NCBI GenBank assembly: GCA_015060325.1
Contig: SUYQ01000017.1
Span: 1 to 57,312, forward strand
Direction of reading: 5' to 3'
Origin: Bacteroidales bacterium
GTDB lineage: Bacteria > Bacteroidota > Bacteroidia > Bacteroidales > UBA932
Length of the DNA stretch: 57,312 bases
Shown here: positions 33,265 through 42,430 of the stretch, piece after piece
Layout of the letters: every line of letters starts with the position of its first letter
Numbering within the stretch: the stretch's first letter is position 1
Program-made: the position numbers and the translations under genes
Notes under the pieces: model-generated
The model's database searches: none
What the model saw: the letters and a program-made list of their open reading frames with translations, nothing else
Told to the model about the DNA's origin: nothing

Positions 33265-34191
33265 TCACCAGCCTTTGGCAATGTTGCCGGCCATGATGTC
33301 GATAAGGCGGGAGCGGGCCTCGAGGCTGGCCCAGGCCACATGAGGTGCGAGGCGCATCCTCTCCGGATGCTTCATTCTGAGATATGGATGGTCTTCAGGA
33401 ATCGGTTCGGTAACGAAGACATCAATGCCCGCTCCGGCGATCACCCCTTCGTCGACAGCCTTTGCCAGGTCTTCCTCAACGACGATGGCACCACGTCCCA
33501 TATTGATGAGATAGGCTGTCGGCTTCATCATGGAGAGCTGGGCGGCACCTATAAGATTGAGCGTCCTTTCATTAAGAGGAGCATGGATGGAAACGATGTC
33601 AGACTCTGACAGAAGCTGCTGGAGCGGAACACAAGGATAGTCCTTGCAATGACCTGTACCTGAGGTTGAAAAATAGCACACCTTCATTCCGAATGCCTCG
33701 GCTATACGGGCCACCTTGTTTCCGATGTTTCCCATTCCGATGATTCCTATGGTCTTGCCGGCAAGTTCCCACCAGTTCCAGTTCGGATCCGTGAACATTC
33801 CGCTGCGTGAATAGCTTCCGGACTTCACGCTCTCGTCAAAATACTGGCCGCCGCCGACAAGCGAAAGCATATGCATGAATGTGGACTGCACCACAGAATC
33901 CGTAGAATACCCCACGGCATTGCGGACCGGAATACCCTTTGAGGCAGCATATTCCACATCTATATTATTGACGCCGGTTGCAGCGATACATATTAGCTTC
34001 AGCTCAGGGGCCGCATCAATAAGTTCCTTGTTGACAAGCACTTTATTGATAAGAAGAACATCTATATCCTTGACTCTCTCCAAAGCCTCAGAGGGAGTCG
34101 AACTGTCATACTTGACGAACTCGCCCAGGCGTTCGAACGGCTCGAAGGAAACATTGCCCATTGTGGCAGCATCTAGAAAAGCTATCTTCAT
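33265..34191 (-). CDS. D-2-hydroxyacid dehydrogenase (NAD-binding)
   Basis: A 308-residue enzyme of the glycerate/phosphoglycerate/lactate dehydrogenase family. The ATG at 34191 (MKIAFLDAATMG) is right; an upstream extension would run into tRNA-Leu. Rossmann motif IGIIGMGNIGNKVA, catalytic Arg in INMGRGAIV, Glu in DVFVTEPIPEDHP and His in LAPHVAWAS are in order. Length and the VDVEYAASKGIPVRN-type motif fit glycerate dehydrogenase/hydroxypyruvate reductase, but the substrate is not certain. Confidence 0.9.
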   Translation of the reverse strand: MKIAFLDAATMGNVSFEPFERLGEFVKYDSSTPSEALERVKDIDVLLINKVLVNKELIDAAPELKLICIAATGVNNIDVEYAASKGIPVRNAVGYSTDSVVQSTFMHMLSLVGGGQYFDESVKSGSYSRSGMFTDPNWNWWELAGKTIGIIGMGNIGNKVARIAEAFGMKVCYFSTSGTGHCKDYPCVPLQQLLSESDIVSIHAPLNERTLNLIGAAQLSMMKPTAYLINMGRGAIVVEEDLAKAVDEGVIAGAGIDVFVTEPIPEDHPYLRMKHPERMRLAPHVAWASLEARSRLIDIMAGNIAKGW

Positions 34192-34232
34192 AACACACTT
34201 CATTGAATTCCATCTGTAAAGATAGCACAAAA

Positions 34233-34261
34233 AAAGAGTCCAGCAAACTGCTGAACTCTTT
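34233..34261 (-). terminator. Terminator of tRNA-Leu
   Basis: Minus strand: AAAGAGT-T-CAGCA, short loop, TGCTG-G-ACTCTTT, then a T-run. It lies 2 nt past the mature tRNA 3' end. Confidence 0.85.
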
Positions 34262-34262
34262 G

Positions 34263-34343
34263 TGCCCGAGATAGGAGTCGAACCTACACGCCGTGAAGCA
34301 CTCGCACCTGAAACGAGCGTGTCTACCATTTCACCACTCGGGC
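34263..34343 (-). tRNA. tRNA-Leu(CAG)
   Basis: 81 nt, no encoded CCA. Acceptor arms GCCCGAG/CTCGGGC, anticodon loop TTTCAGG with anticodon CAG, a long variable arm as in class II tRNAs, and T arm TAGG-TTCGACT-CCTA. TATCTTTG at 34360-34367 is a likely promoter element. Confidence 0.95.
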
Positions 34344-34359
34344 TTCAGAAAAGTGAATG

Positions 34360-34367
34360 CAAAGATA
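34360..34367 (-). promoter_or_regulatory. -7 element for tRNA-Leu
   Basis: TATCTTTG on the minus strand, 17 nt upstream of the tRNA. Confidence 0.55.
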
Positions 34368-34408
34368 TGAAATGTTTTTGAATTACGAACTATTTTTTCA
34401 CTTTTCCG

Positions 34409-35191
34409 CTATATGACGACATCGAACACATATTCTTCCCGCCATCCGGCCACAGCAATCTTCACTGATGTCAGAGAATAATCCAAAGTGACAGTAATAT
34501 CCTTCAGTTCATCCGCCCTCCAGTCATAACCGCTTGCCTGGACATATTCGCCCAAGGCAAAGCACTTCAGGACCTGTGTACCGTCACTCACCTCCAGAGT
34601 CAGCGAACTGTCGGTCTGGCGCGGCAATGTCAACCTGCATTCTCCGTCTTCATCCACATACATTGCATACATGAAATCCCCCACTGAAGGCATCCCGCCA
34701 AGCTCATATCCGTCCACACTGCCCTTGGCCTCGAGCTTGAACGGGAAATCCTTCTCCGTCTCCACCTGTATCGTCATGATGCAATGATTCTTCCTCATTC
34801 CGACTTCTTCAACAACCAATTCACCTTCAGCCTTGAACAAGGAAGAATGCATATACACCTGAGGGCACTCATCTCCATATCCGATCTCAAGTCGTCCTCT
34901 TTCATCCACACATCCGTCAGCTCCGAAATACAGCCCCACTCCTACATCTCCACGAGGGACTTCCACCATATACTCACCCATCAGATCTTCAATGCCCAGA
35001 GTGTCCCTCAACACAAAGCCTCCTGAAGCCCTGACCACAAGCTCCGCGGACCTGACCCGGGAGGTATCCACCGCATTCATATCAAGCACCAGTCTGCACG
35101 GACAGACCTCCCTATCCTCCTTCACGGAACAGGACACAAGGAACAAGGCACAGCAGGCAAGTGCCAGGATTTCAGAAAGTTTCATATTCAT
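34409..35191 (-). CDS. FimB/Mfa2-type fimbrial anchor lipoprotein
   Basis: A 260-residue lipoprotein (lipobox FLVS before Cys21) with the family start pattern VKEDREVCPCRLVLDM. FimB/Mfa2 proteins anchor type V fimbriae to the outer membrane and limit their length. The body is beta-rich with paired cysteines and ends in a strand (YVFDVVI), as expected for a fimbrillin-like fold. Last gene of the fimbrial operon, 5 nt after the fimbrillin gene. Confidence 0.85.
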   Translation of the reverse strand: MNMKLSEILALACCALFLVSCSVKEDREVCPCRLVLDMNAVDTSRVRSAELVVRASGGFVLRDTLGIEDLMGEYMVEVPRGDVGVGLYFGADGCVDERGRLEIGYGDECPQVYMHSSLFKAEGELVVEEVGMRKNHCIMTIQVETEKDFPFKLEAKGSVDGYELGGMPSVGDFMYAMYVDEDGECRLTLPRQTDSSLTLEVSDGTQVLKCFALGEYVQASGYDWRADELKDITVTLDYSLTSVKIAVAGWREEYVFDVVI

Positions 35192-35196
35192 CAGAT

Positions 35197-36147
35197 TTAG
35201 ATTATCTCATCAACATCATGCTCTACCCAGTCCTTCACGACTACACTGAACTGTACCGTACCATCCTCAACCGGCTGGTCAGGAGAATCCGAGCCGAGAC
35301 GTGTGATGGTCAGGCTGTAAGTATATGAAGTGTTCGGATCTATCTTATCCAATGTCACCGGATAGTAGTAGGTATAACCTCCCAACTCTGCCTCGACGAC
35401 AATCCTGGTCTTTGTTGCCGTCGCATTCGGATAGCAGTAGAAATGATGTCTGGTATTATAGGAGGCTCCGTCCGCTATGACTCCTGAGGTAACCTTGTCA
35501 TACAGGAAAGACGGCGAGGTCGCAGCCACATACGCACCTTTATTATACCATGACGAAGGGGTATTTCCTGTCAGATAGGCTCTTTCACCTGCTACATTGA
35601 CAAGATAGATGGCCTTGACGTTGAATGTGAGGTTCTTGTGCTGGTCCAGTTCGAAATCCGTACGTATCTGATCCACAGCTACCTTGGCAGCAAGGCGTTC
35701 AACCGTGATCGTAAGAGAAGATGAGGCCTGCAGTTCCTGCGTAAGCTCACCGGCCATGACTATCGCATCCGGAGAGCAATCTTTGAGGTCTGATGTACGC
35801 GAACGAAGTTCGGTAATGTTGTCCACCTCAACCTCCTGAGGAGCATTGACCAATGCAACGACGGTCTTCTCTCCTGTAGTACATGTCAGTGACAGAGACG
35901 ATCCGCTCCCCTGCGACGAGGTTTCATATACACCGTTCTTATCAAACACGAACACCTGTAAATCCTTGACTGCATCGTCAGAAGAGGTACCAGTAACCTT
36001 GGTAGCACTCTCAGGAACACGCACAGTCAACTGAATCTTGTCAGCAGAATCCCCTGCCGCAGTCTCATCAGGTTCCACATTCTTCTCATTACAGCCCGTC
36101 AGGGCAAATACGGCAACGACTGCCGCAAAACAAAAATCTTTAAGCAT
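35197..36147 (-). CDS. Type V fimbrillin, FimA/Mfa1-like
   Basis: A 316-residue fimbrial subunit precursor with lipobox FALTG before Cys19. Two beta-sandwich domains are suggested (KIQLTVRVPES, KDLQVFVFDKNG, TVVALVNAP, then LAAKVAVDQIRT, NVKAIYLVNVAGERAYLTG), and the end VVVKDWVEHDVDEII is the typical C-terminal donor strand region. In Porphyromonas, export as a lipoprotein is followed by proteolytic removal of the N-terminal strand, allowing polymerisation. Whether this is the shaft or a tip subunit is not certain; being the only fimbrillin here suggests shaft. Confidence 0.85.
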   Translation of the reverse strand: MLKDFCFAAVVAVFALTGCNEKNVEPDETAAGDSADKIQLTVRVPESATKVTGTSSDDAVKDLQVFVFDKNGVYETSSQGSGSSLSLTCTTGEKTVVALVNAPQEVEVDNITELRSRTSDLKDCSPDAIVMAGELTQELQASSSLTITVERLAAKVAVDQIRTDFELDQHKNLTFNVKAIYLVNVAGERAYLTGNTPSSWYNKGAYVAATSPSFLYDKVTSGVIADGASYNTRHHFYCYPNATATKTRIVVEAELGGYTYYYPVTLDKIDPNTSYTYSLTITRLGSDSPDQPVEDGTVQFSVVVKDWVEHDVDEII

Positions 36148-36158
36148 AAGTAATTAAT

Positions 36159-38024
36159 TTAAAGTTGTTTATATAAGTTGATCAACGTATGCATCTCAGG
36201 ATCCAGATTGGCCCTATGTTCCATGTACGGATCATATGTAAGTGCCAGTCTGAAATATTTCATGGCCTCTTCCACCAGCCCCAGCCGCGAAAGCACCATC
36301 GCTTTCAGATAACAGACCTTTGCATCTGTGTCATACAGCCTGTCCAGCACATCAAGAGCAGAATGGTTATAATCGGCCGACATATAGGCAAGAGCTGAAT
36401 TGAAGTCCCCATAAGGCCTCAGCAGCTCTACCGCCTTCTTGTAGTCAAGATCCTTAAGTGCCTTGACACCAGCCATATATACCGTATCCAATTCAGTAGT
36501 ATGGACCGTATCCTTTACCATTCCTGCACGATGGAGATAGAAATCAAACTGCACGCTCCGGAGCTGGGGATAGAGTTTCTCCCGCAGATACCTGTACTCC
36601 GGCAAAGAGGCCAGTCTGCGTTCCCTCCTGTCATGATCCCCGCCAGAATTCATCACTTCAAGGACCTTGTGTCTTGCTGTGCTGTCGAGGTTGCCATCCG
36701 AAGCCACAAGGCGTGACAGCTGTTCCCAGTTTTCCGGCAGCTCGGAAGTCCTGAGACTGTCCTTCCAGCTGTCCGGCACAATCGTCTGCATATAGGCAAG
36801 TACGGATTCCGACCGGGCTCTTGAAAGAAGCCTGTTCGAGCGGTAGGTTCCTTCGGGAGAGCAGGATGCCGTCACGACCAGCGAATCCAGCACCAGTTCC
36901 CTTCTTGCCACCACATCATCCACACATTTCCTGATCCGCTTCAACTCCGAGGCGTTATCCCCGAGCAAAGTATCTATATCCGACTTACCTTGAGCGAAGT
37001 CAATCAGCGCCTTGGTATTGTCATATACAGTCCTTTCCAGGACAATCATCCTATATCTAGGTCTATCATCCGCCAGGGTAGAGAGAGAGCTGATATAGAA
37101 TGTAAGATCCTCAGGAAAAGGAAGTTCCAGCAGCCTCTCCCCCTTCTCATACAAGTCCCCATGGAGCGACACGCCCACCTTTCTCAACCTCGGACGGCTC
37201 TTGAACGTATAGACATATCTGTAGGTAAAATCGCCCTCATCCCCGACCAGCACGGTATCAAGCCTGACACCTCTGTTGTCGATAGGATCCTTGACAAACC
37301 TGCGGTACATCTCATCGGCCCTGTCCTTTCTTCTTTGGTTCAGCCTCATCTTCAGATGGCGCATATAATGCTCCTTCACCTGCATCTGCGTGACACCATA
37401 CAGGTTTTCCGCCAGAGGTTCGGGAATGATCGTACTGTCATTCTTCAGGGCAAAGGTCTCCGGATAGTGCCGCTGAAGGAAAACTTCCAGCTGCCTGAGC
37501 CGGATCAGATCAGTGGTATCTGTTATGATACCGGCGATGAACTGGCGATAACGCTCATATCCCCTCAGCTGCGCTGCCCTGTAATCCTTTCCGGTAATGA
37601 AGATCGGATCCAACGGAACAGTATCATTCTGTATCGACATTTCCGGACATATCTTCAGGCGCCATCTGGAGTCCGCCATCCCGGACGGGACCGACACGTC
37701 AAAAGAAATGGAGACCATCCCGGCTCGTTCCGCTACATTCCTGAAGCGTGCGACAACCTTCGAGGCAGATATCACGTCCGTAGCCACCATCTCACCTGTC
37801 TGCGAATCTCTTATGGCATTCATGATTATCGGTCCGTCCGACAAGGTGCTCCTTATACTGTCTATCTGAAAGTCAATATCCTCATCTTCTTCAAGAGGCT
37901 CTTCATCGGACACGGACAGTCCCATGACAAGTTCGCCAGAAGTGATCCTGCGCATCTTAGAGTATGGAGTACATGCCAAGGCCAACAATAGAACGATCAG
38001 AAACAGTCTAGAACACATAAGCAA
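36159..38024 (-). CDS. OmpA-like lipoprotein of the fimbrial operon
   Basis: A 621-residue lipoprotein (lipobox LLALA before Cys18). The N-terminal half carries beta-rich, DUF3868-like sequence (VVARFRNVAERAGMVSISFDV, YTFKSRPRLRKVGVSL). The middle has an OmpA-type peptidoglycan-binding fold (VTASCSPEGTYRSNRLLSRA, SESVLAYM, RRERRLASL). The C-terminus has TPR-like helices (YKKAVELLRPYGDFNSALAY, EEAMKYFRLALTYDP). Such proteins accompany DUF3575 and Mfa1/Mfa2 genes in many Bacteroidales and may link the assembly apparatus to the cell wall. It overlaps the DUF3575 gene by 17 nt. Confidence 0.75.
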   Translation of the reverse strand: MLMCSRLFLIVLLLALACTPYSKMRRITSGELVMGLSVSDEEPLEEDEDIDFQIDSIRSTLSDGPIIMNAIRDSQTGEMVATDVISASKVVARFRNVAERAGMVSISFDVSVPSGMADSRWRLKICPEMSIQNDTVPLDPIFITGKDYRAAQLRGYERYRQFIAGIITDTTDLIRLRQLEVFLQRHYPETFALKNDSTIIPEPLAENLYGVTQMQVKEHYMRHLKMRLNQRRKDRADEMYRRFVKDPIDNRGVRLDTVLVGDEGDFTYRYVYTFKSRPRLRKVGVSLHGDLYEKGERLLELPFPEDLTFYISSLSTLADDRPRYRMIVLERTVYDNTKALIDFAQGKSDIDTLLGDNASELKRIRKCVDDVVARRELVLDSLVVTASCSPEGTYRSNRLLSRARSESVLAYMQTIVPDSWKDSLRTSELPENWEQLSRLVASDGNLDSTARHKVLEVMNSGGDHDRRERRLASLPEYRYLREKLYPQLRSVQFDFYLHRAGMVKDTVHTTELDTVYMAGVKALKDLDYKKAVELLRPYGDFNSALAYMSADYNHSALDVLDRLYDTDAKVCYLKAMVLSRLGLVEEAMKYFRLALTYDPYMEHRANLDPEMHTLINLYKQL

Positions 38025-38568
38025 CAGAAATCATAATATCATCCGGAAGTATGAACCATCTGCGTCCATCCTTCACCGTAAGTCCGCATACAGGGCAAGA
38101 GTACTTCCTATACCAGTCATGTCCTCCCCAGAGGCCGACGCCGAATTCGACATTGAAGTGTCGGGAAAGCATATAGGTATATCCTGCATATAACCCTGCT
38201 CCTGCACGGTCTCCCTCATATGTATCCCTGGACAGGAGACCTCCATGATTATATTCCTGATAACGCAGCTTACCCGCAAACCACCATCCGGACAACGAGT
38301 GCCACGGCCACATTCTCACTCCCAGGGAATAGGACTGCTGACGATACTGGAACTGTCTGTCCCTGTCGTCTTTCCGGAATGTGAAAGGATTGTACTTTGC
38401 TCCGGCAGTGAGACTCCAATGACGTGATAATGTATATGACGCCTCAATGTTAAATGTTCCCAGACACGCATAGTCGAGCAGGTTGGTCGACACGCTGGCT
38501 TTCTGGGCAAATGAAGGCAAGGCAGAGAGCAGAAGAAGTCCCGCTGCCAGAGAAAGCATCTTCTTCAT
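38008..38568 (-). CDS. DUF3575 outer-membrane beta-barrel protein
   Basis: 186 residues with signal peptide (cut after SALPSFAQ), then NLLDYACLGTFNIEASYTLSRHWSLTAGAKYNPF and alternating strands ending in the aromatic residue of ISVAYVF, typical of a small outer-membrane barrel. DUF3575 proteins recur in type V fimbrial clusters; function unknown. Overlaps the next gene by 17 nt and follows the protease-like gene by 1 nt. Confidence 0.85.
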   Translation of the reverse strand: MKKMLSLAAGLLLLSALPSFAQKASVSTNLLDYACLGTFNIEASYTLSRHWSLTAGAKYNPFTFRKDDRDRQFQYRQQSYSLGVRMWPWHSLSGWWFAGKLRYQEYNHGGLLSRDTYEGDRAGAGLYAGYTYMLSRHFNVEFGVGLWGGHDWYRKYSCPVCGLTVKDGRRWFILPDDIMISVAYVF

Positions 38569-38569
38569 G

Positions 38570-40147
38570 TCAATATCTGTTGAACACCTGTTCTATAACA
38601 TTCTTCTTTACCGGATAAGCTGTCATCAGAGCATTCTTGAGGAGTGATTCTGAAGTGACGGAAGAATCCAGCACCTCGAAGATCTGCGAGCAGCTGATCC
38701 CTCTCTCATAGAGATAGCGGAATATCTGCGGCTTGAACCAGTTGGATGTACCGAAGGTAGGAAAGGCTCCGCCATACCTGTCCTTATACATCTTGCTTTC
38801 AATGAAATAGCCCCACATCTCCCCTACCGCACAATGTCCGGCTCCGGCAGATGTTCCGTCGCCATATGCCTTGCCTGCTGACTTGACATAGGACGATATT
38901 ATATACTTTATATATTCATCCCAATATCCGGTACCGACCTTGGTAAAATGACTGGCATGGGCAAGTTCATGGCATGTATTGGAATATATGCTTCGATAGT
39001 CATTCCGTCCTTCGAGTCCCAGAGTTATATCCGGAGCAAAGTATTCCACCAACGGTGAAAAGACACCTAAGAAAGATTTGATAAGATCCTGCTGTACAAA
39101 AGCGCCATGGTGTATCATGACCGCACTGCTGGCTCCAAGTTCATGAAATATCCAGATACGCAGATCCGAAGGCGGAACAGCGATATCCATATCATTTTCC
39201 GCACAGCGGGAATAGTAGTCATATGCGGCATTATTCACTACGCAACGCCTGAAGAGTTTCTCCTCGGACTCCTTGGTGATGGTCATGTCAAGACCTTCAG
39301 GGCCGGATTTACCAAGCGTAGATACAGATGCAGGGACCAGCACAAGGTTGAAACCTATTGAAAAGCCTTTTTCATTCTTGAATATAAGTCTGTAACGCAG
39401 CTTGGAAGAAAATGACTTGGACATGGTAAAATAACCGTCACGATCAGTCGTCGCATGATCAAATTTCACAAAGGAGTTGCAGGAGACAGTGACTCCGGCT
39501 ACGCCGAAAGGCTTCCCTCCGTTTGCATGCTCATCAACAATGGTGATCCTTCCTGAAGGCACAGTCTTTTCCGATGCCTTTGTCGCTACCTGAAGAATCC
39601 TGTCAGCATTTCCGGTGAGGACATAAGCTTCTCTTTCGACCGCTTCCCAGTCAATACCATCGTCTGCACGGGTTCCTGATGCATACTCGGCAATGAAACA
39701 TTCATCAATGACTTCGTACCTGATATCAGGAAAATCGAAGTCGGAAGGAACAACCGCATACTGCCATGTCATGTCATTCTCCGGGATGTCAGGATCATGA
39801 TACCAGTCTCCCTCAACCACAATGTCATAGTCCAGGGGATGGTCGACAAGTTTCACTCCGGCTGCCACCAGCTGATCATATTCCGCCTCATCCTCCGGAA
39901 GGAATCTGACATACAGATCGGTGGTCTTCACCTCTATCCTGTCCGCCTTGGTCGGATAGAGCGATTTCAATGCCTTGCGGACATTCTCGGTCTTGTAGGG
40001 ATTCTCAAGACGGTCACCGAGAACAATCATCTCATGGGTCAGATCCTTACCATAGGAAAAATCGATATTCCTGTCGGAAATGACCTCATCCTTGCTGCAT
40101 GACATCAGTGCCAACGCCATTGCAATAATCACAAATCTACCTCTCAT
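38570..40147 (-). CDS. Putative zinc metalloprotease lipoprotein of the fimbrial operon
   Basis: A 525-residue lipoprotein (lipobox LALMS before Cys17). Near 390 it has NTCHELAHASHF, an HExxH zinc-protease motif (HELAH), followed by a YWDEYIKYIISSYV helix and, about 35 residues later, GEMWGYFIESKMY, whose Glu could be a third zinc ligand as in gluzincins. A carboxypeptidase-regulatory-like beta sandwich (about 197-290, SGRITIVDEH, GVAGVTVSC, TTDRDGYFTM) precedes it. I know no described family by name. First gene of the operon; a role in fimbrial precursor processing is a tempting inference. Confidence 0.65.
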   Translation of the reverse strand: MRGRFVIIAMALALMSCSKDEVISDRNIDFSYGKDLTHEMIVLGDRLENPYKTENVRKALKSLYPTKADRIEVKTTDLYVRFLPEDEAEYDQLVAAGVKLVDHPLDYDIVVEGDWYHDPDIPENDMTWQYAVVPSDFDFPDIRYEVIDECFIAEYASGTRADDGIDWEAVEREAYVLTGNADRILQVATKASEKTVPSGRITIVDEHANGGKPFGVAGVTVSCNSFVKFDHATTDRDGYFTMSKSFSSKLRYRLIFKNEKGFSIGFNLVLVPASVSTLGKSGPEGLDMTITKESEEKLFRRCVVNNAAYDYYSRCAENDMDIAVPPSDLRIWIFHELGASSAVMIHHGAFVQQDLIKSFLGVFSPLVEYFAPDITLGLEGRNDYRSIYSNTCHELAHASHFTKVGTGYWDEYIKYIISSYVKSAGKAYGDGTSAGAGHCAVGEMWGYFIESKMYKDRYGGAFPTFGTSNWFKPQIFRYLYERGISCSQIFEVLDSSVTSESLLKNALMTAYPVKKNVIEQVFNRY

Positions 40148-40186
40148 AATTCAATCGTTTAATTACGGAGGCAAAGTTCCGAAGAC

Positions 40187-40217
40187 TTATCCGCGTAAAA
40201 AAAATTTACGCGGATAA
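40187..40217. repeat. Hairpin upstream of the fimbrial operon
   Basis: TTATCCGCGTAAA (40187-40199) pairs perfectly with TTTACGCGGATAA (40205-40217) around a 5-nt A-loop, 40 nt upstream of the first fimbrial gene. It may be a regulator site or RNA leader element. A weak -7-like sequence GAACTTTG lies at about 40173-40180 on the minus strand. Confidence 0.55.
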
Positions 40218-40226
40218 AGTCAAAAA

Positions 40227-40253
40227 AAGCCCTCTGACATGCGTCAAAGGGCT
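40227..40253 (-). terminator. Terminator of the ftsY-deoC operon
   Basis: Minus strand: AGCCCTTTGAC, short loop ATGC region, GTCAGAGGGCT, then a run of seven T. It lies 60 nt past the deoC stop. Confidence 0.85.
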
Positions 40254-40313
40254 ATGAAAGGTCAAAAATTTGTTCAATTTTTATAAAAATTCAAACAAAT
40301 TTTTCGTCATTTT

Positions 40314-41201
40314 CTAAAAATATGAGACGGTTTTCTGCTCAACCGCGGACAGAATGCTGTTGGCAACACGGCTGACACCGAATCGGAAGAGCTCCTTGTT
40401 GAGCCACTCTTTTCCAAGAACAGTGCTTACAATAGAATAATAACAGAGGGCATCCGCTGCAGACGAGATACCGCCAGCCGGCTTGAATCCGATCTTCTTT
40501 CCTGTAAGCTCGTGATACTTTGCGATACACTCGCACATCACATATGCAGCTGCAGGGGTCGCATTTACGTCCACTTTTCCTGTGGAAGTCTTGATGAAGT
40601 CGGCACCTGCCTCCATTGCAAGGAAAGAGGCATTGGCGATCTTCTCCGGAGTGCGGAGCAGACCGGTCTCAAGAATCACCTTAAGATGGACCTTTCTTCC
40701 CTGACGTGCAGCCACCGCATCAATGCATGCTCTGATCTGACGGATCTCCTCTGACGCAGCCTCGTAATCTTCGGCAAGGAAAGAATTCAAAGCCAGGACT
40801 ATATCCACTTCATCTGCACCCTGCTCGACAGCAAGTTCACACTCCTTGAGCTTTACTTCAAGGAAGCTCTGAGACGAAGGGAAACATGCAGACACGACAG
40901 TGATATTGAAGTCGCATGCCCTCTCACGTGCCACTACAGAAGCAAAGTTGGAGTAGACACATACAGAAGCAGGCAACGGCCACTCAGGGTATCCCTGCTG
41001 GAATGCATTCACTTTTGTAACGAGTTTTGCTACAGAAGCAGGAGTATCATCTGTCTTCAATGTGGTAAGGTCCATCATTGAGAAACAGTCCTTGTAGACC
41101 TTCTCCGATGCAACATTGTCAAGATTTGCGGCTATAAGCTCCAGCGCTCTGCCCATGGCCTCCTGATTTGGAGTGTAACCATATTTTGTCAAAAAGTCCA
41201 T
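40314..41201 (-). CDS. deoC: Deoxyribose-phosphate aldolase
   Basis: A class I aldolase that splits 2-deoxyribose 5-phosphate into glyceraldehyde 3-phosphate and acetaldehyde during deoxynucleoside salvage. 295 residues; Schiff-base Lys in AGADFIKTSTGK and second Lys in GKKIGFKPAGGI are visible, with EVDIVLALNSFL as the conserved Asp strand. Length fits the longer DeoC branch. Last gene of a seven-gene run; starts 12 nt after dtd. Confidence 0.95.
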   Translation of the reverse strand: MDFLTKYGYTPNQEAMGRALELIAANLDNVASEKVYKDCFSMMDLTTLKTDDTPASVAKLVTKVNAFQQGYPEWPLPASVCVYSNFASVVARERACDFNITVVSACFPSSQSFLEVKLKECELAVEQGADEVDIVLALNSFLAEDYEAASEEIRQIRACIDAVAARQGRKVHLKVILETGLLRTPEKIANASFLAMEAGADFIKTSTGKVDVNATPAAAYVMCECIAKYHELTGKKIGFKPAGGISSAADALCYYSIVSTVLGKEWLNKELFRFGVSRVANSILSAVEQKTVSYF

Positions 41202-41213
41202 ATGAAGTATAAA

Positions 41214-41669
41214 TTAAAATTTCAATTTAGAGTCAAGCACTATCGTCACCGGTCCGTCATTGAGCAGCGACACCTTCATGTCAGCTCCGAAAATACCACG
41301 TCCGACCGGCTTTCCGTGCAGCTGCTCGACCATCCTTATGAATTTCTCATACAAAGGAACCGCAACATCAGGCTTCGCTGCCTTGATATATGAAGGTCGG
41401 TTACCCTTGACAGTCGAGGCATAAAGAGTGAACTGACTTACAATCATTATCTCTCCTCCCACATCCTGGACAGACAGGTTCATCACTCCTTCCGCATCAT
41501 CGAATATCCTCATGGCCACCAGCTTGCGTGCCGTCCAGAGAAGATCCTCCTCAGTATCCTCATCAATAAAAGCCGCCAGTACAAGCAGACCGTTTCCGAT
41601 CCTTGACTCATAGCTTTCTGCCGGCACGGCAACTGCCGCTTCCGACACTCTCTGTACCACCAGTCTCAT
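41214..41669 (-). CDS. dtd: D-aminoacyl-tRNA deacylase
   Basis: Removes D-amino acids (and Gly from tRNA-Ala) from mischarged tRNAs. 151 residues, with MRLVVQRVSEAAV at the start, the catalytic SQFTLYA and the Gly-cisPro motif LLNDGPVTIVLDS near the end. Length is canonical. Overlaps the radical SAM gene by 4 nt. Confidence 0.96.
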   Translation of the reverse strand: MRLVVQRVSEAAVAVPAESYESRIGNGLLVLAAFIDEDTEEDLLWTARKLVAMRIFDDAEGVMNLSVQDVGGEIMIVSQFTLYASTVKGNRPSYIKAAKPDVAVPLYEKFIRMVEQLHGKPVGRGIFGADMKVSLLNDGPVTIVLDSKLKF

Positions 41670-42430
41670 CCTCTTATCTGTACATCAAATCCTTCATCAA
41701 TCAACGGCTGCACCATTGCAGTCATTTCGTCGACAGTATATTTCATCAAGGTCCTGTCAGGGGTTTCCCGGTCAATCGTGTACACCATCACCTGACGTGG
41801 CCTTAGCATCCGTACAATATCCATCCATGCATCCAAGGCATCCGGAGCAAGCGTATCGAACTCCTGTGACCTCAGGAACATGGTCTGGAGAATGAAGTTG
41901 CCTTCAAATTTCTTCAGCTGCTCCAGCACTGCGTCAAGACGATAAGTTCCTACAGGCCTGTTGATCTTCTCTACCAGCTGCTGACTCGACGCATCAATCT
42001 TCAGAATCGGATTATCCACCCTCATCAAGGCCCTTAACACGTCCTCCCTGCCGAGGAGAGTAGCATTGGAGAGGACTGAAACCTTGGCCTGCGGGAAGTA
42101 CTCATCCCTCAAGCGCAGAGTCACATCAATTATCTGCGCAAAGTCAGGATTCATGGTAGGTTCTCCGTTTCCGGAAAAGGTTATCGAATCCACCGGAACG
42201 CCTTCGGCTGAAGCCTTTGACATCTTGTCTCTTAATGCAGTCTCTACCTCCTCCAGTCTCGGGAATCTCCTGTCCGGCACAGCTCCATCCGCATTCCATC
42301 CGCATTCACAGTACACGCAGTCAAAATTGCAGAGCTTACCTTTTGAAGGAAGCACATTCACTCCAAGCGAAGATCCAAGTCTGCGGCTGAAGATGGGTCC
42401 GAAAACTATGTCGTCAAAATGCAGCATCAC
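41666..42430 (-). CDS. Radical SAM protein (COG0731-like)
   Basis: A 254-residue radical S-adenosylmethionine enzyme. The cluster motif is CNFDCVYC (Cys-x3-Cys-x2-Cys) near residue 34, followed by an extra Cys two residues on; FSGNGEPTMNP is the SAM-binding GGE-like motif. The pattern (FGPIFSRRLGSSLGVN) resembles the COG0731 group related to wyosine-synthesis enzymes, common in bacteria without a defined substrate. Overlaps neighbours by 4 nt on both sides. Confidence 0.85.
   Translation of the reverse strand: MMLHFDDIVFGPIFSRRLGSSLGVNVLPSKGKLCNFDCVYCECGWNADGAVPDRRFPRLEEVETALRDKMSKASAEGVPVDSITFSGNGEPTMNPDFAQIIDVTLRLRDEYFPQAKVSVLSNATLLGREDVLRALMRVDNPILKIDASSQQLVEKINRPVGTYRLDAVLEQLKKFEGNFILQTMFLRSQEFDTLAPDALDAWMDIVRMLRPRQVMVYTIDRETPDRTLMKYTVDEMTAMVQPLIDEGFDVQIRG

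Noticed and set aside
36990..37991. 333-codon open frame opposite the OmpA-like lipoprotein gene
   Set aside because: It mirrors a well-supported gene in a tight operon, has no family features and would be fully antisense.
40187..40217. Invertible promoter for phase variation of the fimbrial operon
   Set aside because: The arms are separated by only 5 nt, too short for a DNA invertase segment, and no invertase gene is near.
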